Source: an uncultured Pseudomonadota bacterium
Lineage (GTDB): Bacteria > Pseudomonadota > Gammaproteobacteria > Steroidobacterales > Steroidobacteraceae
NCBI GenBank assembly: GCA_903890265.1
Contig: CAITAM010000509.1
Location: forward strand, 1-6,305
DNA length: 6,305 nucleotides
Direction of reading: 5' to 3'
The notes beneath the pieces are model-generated. The model did no database searches. It saw only the letters and a list, made by a program, of their open reading frames with translations, and was not told the origin of the DNA. A program made the position numbers and the translations under genes. Shown here in pieces: positions 1 to 6,305 of this stretch (positions within the stretch are counted from its first letter, which is position 1; each line of letters starts with the position of its first letter).

Positions 1-116
1 AAAAAGGCACCACCGACGTGGAAGAGAGCAAGGTAACGCCCGTCCACCTCGCGCACCAGGTGGCCGGCAGAGATCACGTCAACGGCGCGGCAGGCCGCCA
101 TCCAGGCGCCCGCCAT
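1..116 (-). CDS. Rieske-type [2Fe-2S] ferredoxin, N-terminal part (3' end outside window)
   Basis: Only the first 38 codons are visible; the gene runs off the low-coordinate edge. The fragment begins with Met-Ala-Gly-Ala-Trp and continues through a segment reading GHLVREVDGRYLALFHVGG. This matches the first beta strands of small Rieske ferredoxins, the 'non-heme iron oxygenase ferredoxin subunit' family: Trp near the start, then G..v.veVdG..lAL..v.G. The cluster-binding Cys-X-His and Cys-X2-His motifs would lie further on and cannot be checked. The ATG at 116 follows the sufT stop by one base, so translation is probably coupled to sufT; no clear Shine-Dalgarno sequence precedes it. A second in-frame ATG at 101 would remove the conserved tryptophan and is less likely. 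Proteins of this family carry electrons in the cytoplasm. Here it could be a client of the SUF machinery or an electron donor to it, which is inference. Confidence 0.72.
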   Translation of the reverse strand, partial: MAGAWMAACRAVDVISAGHLVREVDGRYLALFHVGGAF

Positions 117-117
117 C

Positions 118-669
118 TCAGTACATGCCCGTCTGCAGGCGCGCGGCTTCGGACATGTTCTCGCGCGACCAGGGTGGCTCGAACACGAGGTCGACGTCTG
201 CGGCGGTCACGGTCGGCACCATCAGGATCTTCTCCCGCACGTCCGCGACCAGCGTTTCGCCCATGCCGCAGCCCGGCGCCGTCAGCGTCATGGTCACGGC
301 CGCCCGGCGCGTGCCGTCCTCGGCCTTGCTGAGCTCGCAGCGGTAGATGAGCCCGAGTTCCACGACGTTGATCGGAATCTCCGGGTCGTAGCAGGTCTTC
401 AGCTGCTCCCAGACGAGGTGCTCGACGTCCTCGTCCGTCGCGTCAGGCGGCAGCTCGAGCCGGGCCGGCGGCTCGTGGCCGATCGCGTCGGCGTCGGCGC
501 CGGCAATGCGAAACAGGTTGCCCTCGACGTAGACCGTGAAGCTGCCGCCGAGGGCCTGCGTCAGGTAGCCGACGCTGCCCGTGCGCAGCTTCACCTCGAT
601 GCCGGCCGGCACGAGCACGGCGCGCACGTCACGCGTGACCACGATCGGATCGTTCTGGGACTGGCGCAT
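118..669 (-). CDS. sufT: SufT, DUF59/MIP18-family Fe-S maturation factor
   Basis: Complete 183-residue protein, the usual size for the long SufT form found in suf operons. The N-terminal part (about residues 8-60) is the SufT-specific extension. The MIP18/DUF59 domain (about 78-165) has DPEIPINVVELGLIY at 95-109 and TAPGCGMG at 131-138, with Cys134 at the family's conserved cysteine. The C-terminal tail, PPW followed by MSEAARLQTGMY (165-183), is typical of SufT. Family knowledge: SufT proteins help mature Fe-S enzymes, probably in cluster delivery or trafficking, in the cytoplasm; the exact chemistry is not settled. The ATG at 669 starts 9 nt after the sufU stop, with only a weak purine-rich stretch upstream, so reinitiation or coupling is likely. 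Its place after sufU and before a Rieske gene fits a late step of the pathway. Other cysteines are Cys93 and Cys111. Identification is secure; the precise role is less so. Confidence 0.93.
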   Translation of the reverse strand: MRQSQNDPIVVTRDVRAVLVPAGIEVKLRTGSVGYLTQALGGSFTVYVEGNLFRIAGADADAIGHEPPARLELPPDATDEDVEHLVWEQLKTCYDPEIPINVVELGLIYRCELSKAEDGTRRAAVTMTLTAPGCGMGETLVADVREKILMVPTVTAADVDLVFEPPWSRENMSEAARLQTGMY

Positions 670-678
670 CGTCTTCGT

Positions 679-1125
679 CTACTCGGTGGTGATGGGTTTG
701 GTGGCGTCGCTGGCGAGCGCTGCGTTCAGCGTGTGCCAGCACAGGCTCGCGCATTTGACGCGGGCCGGGAACTCGCGCACGCCGGACAGCGCCGCGAGCT
801 TGCCGAGCGACGGGTCGGTGGGCGCCTCCTGCTCGGTGAGCAGGGCGTGGACGCGCGTGTAGAGTGCCTCGACCTCGGCGGTGCTCTTGCCACGGACGGC
901 CTCGGTCATGAGCGACGCCGAGGCGACCGAGATGGCGCAGCCCTTGCCCTCGAAGCGCAGGTCCGTGACTCGGTCGTCCGCCACGGTGACGTATACCTCG
1001 AGGCGGTCGCCGCACAGCGGGTTGTGCCCGGTGGCGCGCCGCGCCGGCGGGGCGAGCACGCCGAAGTTCCGCGGGTTGCGGTTGTGGTCAAGGATGACGT
1101 CCCGGTACAGGTCGCGTATTTCCAT
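679..1125 (-). CDS. sufU: SufU-type zinc-dependent sulfurtransferase (NifU/IscU family, SUF type)
   Basis: The 148-residue protein opens with MEIRDLYRDVILDHNRNPRNFG, which is characteristic of SufU. The ATG at 1125 is chosen because it gives the family length (about 147) and starts 4 nt after the sufS stop. An upstream in-frame TTG at 1155 would add ten unconserved residues and overlap sufS. The ligands equivalent to Bacillus subtilis Cys41, Asp43, Cys66 and Cys128 are all present: Cys38 and Asp40 (LCGD), Cys63 (KGCAIS) and Cys125 (RVKCAS). Between Cys63 and Cys125 is the extra segment (about residues 79-118) that separates SufU from classical IscU. Known family role: a zinc-bound acceptor of the persulfide made by SufS, rather than a true scaffold. 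Older annotation calls it 'SUF system NifU-family scaffold'. An additional Cys129, four residues after Cys125, is odd. No Shine-Dalgarno sequence is visible before the start, suggesting coupling to sufS. The product is cytoplasmic. Confidence 0.93.
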   Translation of the reverse strand: MEIRDLYRDVILDHNRNPRNFGVLAPPARRATGHNPLCGDRLEVYVTVADDRVTDLRFEGKGCAISVASASLMTEAVRGKSTAEVEALYTRVHALLTEQEAPTDPSLGKLAALSGVREFPARVKCASLCWHTLNAALASDATKPITTE

Positions 1126-1129
1126 GGCG

Positions 1130-2383
1130 TCAGCGCAGCAGTCGGCAGGCGTCAACCACGGCCGCGGCCAGCCGGCTGATTTCGTCCCGGGTGTTGTAGA
1201 ACGAGAACGACGCGCGCGCCGTGGCCGGCAACCCGAAGAAGTCCATCACCGGCATGGCGCAGTGGTGGCCGGTACGGATCGCGATGCCCTCCTGGTCGAG
1301 GATCGTGCCGAGGTCGTGCGGGTGCACGCCGTCGACGACGAAGGACACGAGGCTCGCCTTGTCCGCCGCGGTACCGACGATGCGCAGCCCGTCGATGGCG
1401 GACAGCTCCTCGGTGGCATGCAGCAGCAGCTCGTGCTCCCAGGCGGCGATCCGCGGCAGTCCGAGCGAGGTCACGTAGTCGATCGCGGCACCGAGGCCGA
1501 CGGCGCCTGCGATGTTCGGCGTGCCGGCCTCGAAGCGGAACGGCAGCTCGTTGTAGGTGGTCCCCTCGAAGCTGACGGACAGGATCATGTCGCCACCTCC
1601 CTGCCAGGGCGGCATCGCGGCGAGCAGCGCTTCGCGGGCGTAGAGAATGCCGATGCCCGTCGGGCCGTAGAGCTTGTGGCCGGAGAAGGCGTAGAAATCG
1701 CAGCCGAGCGCCTGGACGTCGACCGGAATGTGCGGCACGGCCTGCGCCCCGTCGATGAGCACCGGCACGCCGTGCCGGTGGGCAATGTCGATGCACTCAC
1801 GGACCGGCAGCACCGACCCGAGGGCGTTCGAGACGTGCGACAGCGCGACGAGGCGGGTGCGCGCACTGAACAGCGCGGCGTAGGCCTCGATCTCGAGCTC
1901 GCCGGCCTGGCTGATGGGCGCGACCACGAGCTTTGCGCCGGTGCGTTCGCAGGCGAGCTGCCAGGGCACGATGTTCGCGTGGTGCTCGAGGCGCGAGACG
2001 ATGATCTCGTCGCCCGCCTTCAGGTTCGGGACGGCGAAGGACTGCGCGACGAGATTGATCGCTTCCGTCGTGCCGCGCACGAACACGATCTCCTTCGTCG
2101 AGCGGGCGTTGAGGAAATGGCGGACCTTTTCGCGCGCGCCCTCGTACGCGTCGGTCGCGACCTGGGACAGGTGGTGCACGCCACGGTGCACGTTGGCGTG
2201 CAGGTGTTCGGCGTAGTAGCGCTCGGCGTCCAGCACCGCGCGCGGGCGCTGCGACGAGGCACCGTTATCGAGGTACGCGAGCGGCTTGCCGTGGACCTTG
2301 GTCGACAGGATCGGGAAGTCGGCGCGGATCCTCTCCACGTCGAGCGGCAGGCGGTCGGTCGGGACGGAGACGGCGGTGTTCAT
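1130..2383 (-). CDS. sufS: SufS cysteine desulfurase (class V aminotransferase fold, group II)
   Basis: Complete 417-residue PLP enzyme, normal for SufS (about 405-420). It converts L-cysteine to alanine and holds the sulfur as a cysteine persulfide. Visible signatures: YLDNGASSQ at 37-45; LEHHANIVPW at 132-141, with the PLP-stacking histidine; DGAQAVPH at 211-218; the Schiff-base lysine Lys237 in SGHKLYGPTG; FEAGTPN at 284-290; and the persulfide-forming Cys375 in the group II loop RTGHHCAMP, followed by Arg390. His356, in HPHD nineteen residues before Cys375, aligns with the B. subtilis SufS histidine reported to swap onto the SufU zinc, which fits the sufU gene just downstream. The ATG at 2383 overlaps the sufD stop by four bases (ATGA), with GAGGGA at 2398-2393 as a possible ribosome binding site nine bases upstream. 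SufE is absent from the window, so SufU is the likely sulfur acceptor. Cytoplasmic. Confidence 0.97.
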   Translation of the reverse strand: MNTAVSVPTDRLPLDVERIRADFPILSTKVHGKPLAYLDNGASSQRPRAVLDAERYYAEHLHANVHRGVHHLSQVATDAYEGAREKVRHFLNARSTKEIVFVRGTTEAINLVAQSFAVPNLKAGDEIIVSRLEHHANIVPWQLACERTGAKLVVAPISQAGELEIEAYAALFSARTRLVALSHVSNALGSVLPVRECIDIAHRHGVPVLIDGAQAVPHIPVDVQALGCDFYAFSGHKLYGPTGIGILYAREALLAAMPPWQGGGDMILSVSFEGTTYNELPFRFEAGTPNIAGAVGLGAAIDYVTSLGLPRIAAWEHELLLHATEELSAIDGLRIVGTAADKASLVSFVVDGVHPHDLGTILDQEGIAIRTGHHCAMPVMDFFGLPATARASFSFYNTRDEISRLAAAVVDACRLLR

Positions 2384-3687
2384 GCGATGAAGTCCCTCAG
2401 CAGAGTCGCGTCCGGGAGAAGCCCGACGATGCGCGCCCCGAGCAGCGTACGCAGCGGCACGAGCGGCACGCCCCGGATGACGTCCGCGGCGAAGGCGTAG
2501 GTCAGCAGGCCCCGTGCCGTCGCCTCGTCGATGCCCCGCGAGCGCAGGTAAAACAGCATGTCCGTGTCGAGCGTCCCGGTGGTGGCGCCGTGGCTCGCCG
2601 TGACGTCGTCGGTGTGGATCTCGAGTTGCGGACGCGTGTCGATTTCGGCATCGGTCGCGAGCAGGAGGTTGCGGCTGGACTGGCGCGACGCCGCACCGCG
2701 CGCGCCGGCCGCGACGATGACCTTGCCATCGTAGCTCGCCCGTGCGCCGCCGCCGGCGATGGCGCGGTAGGTCTGGCTCGAGCGCGTGTCCGGTGCCTCG
2801 TGGTGCACGATCGTGCGCACGTGTGCCGCGCGACCGGCATCGGCCATCAGAAGCCCGGTGAGCTCCGCGGCGGCACCCGCACCCGTTAACGCGACGCGAA
2901 GGTCGAGGCGCGAAAACCCGGCCCGCAGCCCGTAGGAGTGCTGCTCGTAGGTCGCGCGCGGCCCGACCTCGACCCGCGACTCGTCGAGCAGCACAAGGTC
3001 CGGGGCCGCGTCGTCGAGCCGCACGTGCGAGAGATGGGCGTCGGCGGCCAGGATCAGGTTGCTGACGGCAAGCGTCGTCGCCTTGCCGTCCGCGGGCGCG
3101 CGGTGTTCCTCGACGAGCGTGAGCCGCGCGCCCACGCCCAGCGTCAGCGACAGGCGCGGGTACTGTGCGCCCTTACCTGACAAGTAGATGAGATGCAGCG
3201 GCTGCCGCGGGCGAGCGCCGTCCGCGAGACGGACGACGACGCCCGTACCGGCCATGGCCGCCGCCCAGAGGCAGAGCCGCTCGTCCGGCGAGTCGCCCGG
3301 CATGACGAGGCCCGCGCTCTCGGGCGCGCCGGTCGCGGCCAGCGTCGCCAGCGGCACGAGTTCAATGCCGTCGCGCGCCAGCGCTGCCGCATCGGCGGCA
3401 ACGGCACCCGCCGGGCCGATCACGACCGTGTGCGCGCCGGGCCCCACCGACGACGAGCTGTCGACCGGCGCCGCCGGCACCGCGGCCGCTGCCGCGGGGC
3501 GCAGGTCACGCCGCTCCAGCACGCGCAGGTTGGCGTACTTGAAGCCGTCGTCGCGCGGCGTGGGCAGGCCGAGCGTCGTCAGGCGGGCGAGCGCTGCCTG
3601 CCGAAATGCCTGCCAGCCGGGACCGGCAGCGGCTGGTGCTTCGCCGAGCGCGAGCAGCGCAGCGGACGGACGCAGCGCGGTCGTCAT
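2380..3687 (-). CDS. sufD: SufD, subunit of the SufBCD Fe-S assembly complex
   Basis: The 435-residue protein has the SufBD core fold in its C-terminal two thirds. It forms the complex with SufB on a SufC dimer and is linked to iron acquisition in that complex. Clear SufD sequences are FKYANLRVLERRDL near 49-62, the beta-helix region at about 85-345, and TRPQLEIHTDDV (351-362) followed by ASHGATTGTLD (364-374) and LFYLRSRGI (378-386). His366 corresponds to E. coli His360, a residue implicated in cluster assembly. The position matching E. coli Cys358 is Ala364, so that cysteine is missing; the only cysteine in the protein is Cys139. Residues 63-84 form an Ala/Pro/Ser-rich stretch, probably a flexible linker between the helical N-terminal region and the beta-helix. 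The ATG at 3687 overlaps the sufC stop by four bases (ATGA), with GAGGA at 3701-3697 upstream. The ATGA overlaps on both sides imply coupled translation with sufC and sufS. Confidence 0.96.
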   Translation of the reverse strand: MTTALRPSAALLALGEAPAAAGPGWQAFRQAALARLTTLGLPTPRDDGFKYANLRVLERRDLRPAAAAAVPAAPVDSSSSVGPGAHTVVIGPAGAVAADAAALARDGIELVPLATLAATGAPESAGLVMPGDSPDERLCLWAAAMAGTGVVVRLADGARPRQPLHLIYLSGKGAQYPRLSLTLGVGARLTLVEEHRAPADGKATTLAVSNLILAADAHLSHVRLDDAAPDLVLLDESRVEVGPRATYEQHSYGLRAGFSRLDLRVALTGAGAAAELTGLLMADAGRAAHVRTIVHHEAPDTRSSQTYRAIAGGGARASYDGKVIVAAGARGAASRQSSRNLLLATDAEIDTRPQLEIHTDDVTASHGATTGTLDTDMLFYLRSRGIDEATARGLLTYAFAADVIRGVPLVPLRTLLGARIVGLLPDATLLRDFIA

Positions 3688-4472
3688 GCCGCCGCTTCCT
3701 CGAGCACCCAGTCGTAGCCGCGCCGCTCGAGCTCGAGCGCAAGCGTCCGGTCACCGGACTTGATGATGCGGCCGTTGGCCAGCACGTGCACGAAATCGGG
3801 CGTGATGTGCTCGAGCAGCCGCTGGTAATGCGTGACCAGCACGATCGAGCGGTCGGGCGCCCGCAGCGTGTTCACGCCATCAGCCACGATCTTGAGCGCG
3901 TCGATGTCAAGGCCCGAGTCGGTCTCGTCCAGCACGGCGAGGGTGGGCTCGAGGGTGAGCATCTGCAGGATCTCGTTGCGTTTCTTCTCGCCGCCGGAAA
4001 AGCCCTCGTTGACGGCGCGCGACAGGAAGCTTTCGTCCATGCGCATCACCCGCATCTTGTCCTTGACGAGGGTGAGGAAATCAAACGCGTCGAGTTCCGC
4101 CAGGCCGTGCGACTTGCGCTTCGCGTTGAGCGCGGCCTTGAGGAGATAGACGTTATTAACGCCCGGGATCTCGACCGGGTACTGGAAGCCGAGGAAGAAG
4201 CCGCGCCGGGCCCGCTCCTCCGGTGCCAGCGGCAAGAGGTCCTCGCCCTCAAACCGGACGGTACCTCGCGTCACCTCGTACTCGGGACGGCCGGCAATGA
4301 TCTGCGACAGCGTGCTCTTGCCCGAGCCGTTCGGCCCCATGATGGCGTGCACCTCGCCGCGGCCGATCGTCAGGTTCAGTCCCTTCAGGACGGCGCGGTC
4401 CTTGATCCGCGCGTGCAGGTCGCGGATCTCGAGCAGCGGTGCGGTCGAGGGGGCTTCGGCGTGACTGGTCAT
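3684..4472 (-). CDS. sufC: SufC, ABC-type ATPase of the SufBCD complex
   Basis: Complete 262-residue soluble ABC ATPase, slightly longer than the typical 248-255 because of a short unconserved N-terminus (residues 1-13). Motifs in order: Walker A GPNGSGKST (46-54); Q-loop in FLGFQYPVEIPGV (93-105); ABC signature FSGGEKKR (158-165), the SufC version of LSGGQ; Walker B LAVLDETDSGLD (178-189), with catalytic Glu183; H-loop VTHYQRLL (213-220), with His215. SufC dimerises on ATP binding and drives the conformational change in SufB-SufD that exposes the assembly site; it has no membrane partner. The ATG at 4472 is supported by AGAGGA four bases upstream. The reading frame stays open further upstream, through sufB in another frame, but that extension lacks any similarity to the family. 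The gene follows sufB after 23 nt and overlaps sufD by 4 nt. Confidence 0.97.
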   Translation of the reverse strand: MTSHAEAPSTAPLLEIRDLHARIKDRAVLKGLNLTIGRGEVHAIMGPNGSGKSTLSQIIAGRPEYEVTRGTVRFEGEDLLPLAPEERARRGFFLGFQYPVEIPGVNNVYLLKAALNAKRKSHGLAELDAFDFLTLVKDKMRVMRMDESFLSRAVNEGFSGGEKKRNEILQMLTLEPTLAVLDETDSGLDIDALKIVADGVNTLRAPDRSIVLVTHYQRLLEHITPDFVHVLANGRIIKSGDRTLALELERRGYDWVLEEAAA

Positions 4473-4476
4473 GGTT

Positions 4477-4482
4477 TCCTCT
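4477..4482 (-). promoter_or_regulatory. Ribosome binding site of sufC
   Basis: The minus strand reads AGAGGA, then four bases (AACC), then the sufC ATG at 4472. It is a strong Shine-Dalgarno match and fixes the start in a frame that is open far upstream. It lies in the largest intercistronic gap of the operon, right after the hairpin at 4489-4510, so sufC may start translation independently of sufB. Confidence 0.7.
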
Positions 4483-4495
4483 GGTGGTGGTGCGG

Positions 4496-5944
<1,449 letters not shown>

Positions 5945-5950
5945 GGGATT

Positions 5951-5956
5951 TCCTTC
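5951..5956 (-). promoter_or_regulatory. Ribosome binding site of sufB
   Basis: GAAGGA on the minus strand lies six bases before the ATG at 5944 and overlaps the regulator's TGA (5957-5955). It supports this start over the upstream in-frame TTG at 6001 and means ribosomes finishing the regulator arrive directly on the sufB initiation site. Confidence 0.7.
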
Positions 5957-6305
5957 AGGCCCGCGCGCGCCAGACGAGCGGAGTCTCGGCGCCGGGCGCA
6001 AGTTTCAGGGCCGAGACACCGACGGGCGCCTCGCCGGTGAGCTGGGCCAGGGTCACCTCGGCGAGGGCCTGGCGGATGGCGAGGCTGACACGCTGCCAGC
6101 TGCCGCTGACGCGGCAGGACTTGCCAATGCCGCAGTGGTTGTCGTGCGAGGCGCACTCCGTGAGCGCGACCGGCCCCTCGACGGCATCGATGATGTCCGC
6201 CGCCGTGATGCGGTGCGCGTCGCGCCCGAGGGTGTAACCGCCGCGGGCACCGCGGCTCGAGGTCACGAGCCCGGCGCGCTGCAGTTCCTTCAGCACCTTG
6301 GCGAC
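5955..6305 (-). CDS. Rrf2-family SUF system regulator (5' end outside window)
   Basis: The last 116 residues are visible; about 35 N-terminal residues, including the start of the winged helix-turn-helix, lie beyond the window. The fragment shows the end of the recognition helix and the wing (VLKELQRAGLV, then SSRGARGGYTLGR), the Rrf2 segment ITAADIIDAVEGPVALTEC, three cysteines (fragment residues 51, 58 and 64) spaced C-X6-C-X5-C, and a helix resembling WQRVSLAIRQALAEVTLAQL. This combination matches the Rrf2 subfamily annotated as 'SUF system Fe-S cluster assembly regulator' in Xanthomonas-like bacteria, related to IscR. The cysteines probably bind an Fe-S cluster, letting the protein sense cluster supply and adjust this operon. 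That role is known for IscR and inferred here. It is the first visible gene of the operon, 10 nt ahead of sufB. Any operator would be upstream of its missing start. The last 25 or so residues are poorly conserved. Confidence 0.9.
   Translation of the reverse strand, partial: VAKVLKELQRAGLVTSSRGARGGYTLGRDAHRITAADIIDAVEGPVALTECASHDNHCGIGKSCRVSGSWQRVSLAIRQALAEVTLAQLTGEAPVGVSALKLAPGAETPLVWRARA

Noticed and set aside
1126..1154. Direct repeat of TGACGCC (mRNA sense) at 1154-1148 and 1132-1126, around the sufS end
   Set aside because: Only 7 bp with two copies. One encodes Asp-Ala in SufS and the other holds its stop codon. It is probably chance.
418..1179. 253-codon open frame on the plus strand
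   Set aside because: Antisense to sufT and sufU, with biased composition only.
881..2500. 539-codon open frame on the plus strand
   Set aside because: It lies wholly antisense to sufS and parts of sufU and sufD. Its translation is Arg/Val/Asp/Gly-rich with no domain pattern, as expected from the high-GC third positions of the real genes.
3480..3497. 7-bp inverted repeat CCGCGGC/GCCGCGG with a 4-base loop inside sufD
   Set aside because: It falls in an alanine-rich coding stretch where GC-only alanine codons generate such palindromes easily, and it has no positional logic.

Overview
The window is wall-to-wall coding DNA on the minus strand. It holds one compact SUF iron-sulfur cluster assembly operon, read from high to low coordinates: an Rrf2-family regulator (5' end cut by the window edge), sufB, sufC, sufD, sufS, a sufU-type gene, sufT, and the first 38 codons of a Rieske-type [2Fe-2S] ferredoxin (3' part cut by the other edge). 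Strongly GC-rich codon use and this gene order, with a proteobacterial SUF regulator of the type annotated in Xanthomonas-like genomes, suggest a high-GC proteobacterium, most likely a gammaproteobacterium. That placement is inference from gene content and residue patterns, not from a marker gene.

Layout in transcription order: regulator 6305-5955 (partial); sufB 5944-4496, 10 nt later; sufC 4472-3684 after a 23-nt gap, the largest in the operon; sufD 3687-2380 and sufS 2383-1130, both starting on 4-nt ATGA overlaps; sufU 1125-679, 4 nt after sufS; sufT 669-118, 9 nt after sufU; Rieske protein 116 onwards, 1 nt after sufT. No gap exceeds 23 nt. There is no room for an internal promoter of ordinary size outside coding sequence, and I see no intrinsic terminator, RNA gene, mobile element or CRISPR. 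The promoter and any operator must lie beyond position 6305.

How the genes work together: SufS (PLP cysteine desulfurase) removes sulfur from cysteine and passes the persulfide to the zinc-binding sulfurtransferase SufU. The SufB-SufC-SufD complex, powered by the SufC ATPase, assembles the cluster. SufT is a MIP18/DUF59-family maturation factor thought to help deliver clusters. The regulator has three cysteines that probably bind a cluster and so could report cluster status back to the operon. The terminal Rieske protein is either a client or an electron-transfer partner. No sufE or sufA is in the window.

This is a well-known pathway, not a new system. The most distinctive local signal is a perfect 9-bp hairpin spanning the sufB stop codon just ahead of the sufC ribosome binding site. 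Other points of interest are the SufS/SufU pairing residues, an alanine in SufD where a cysteine is common, and the Rieske gene at the operon's tail.
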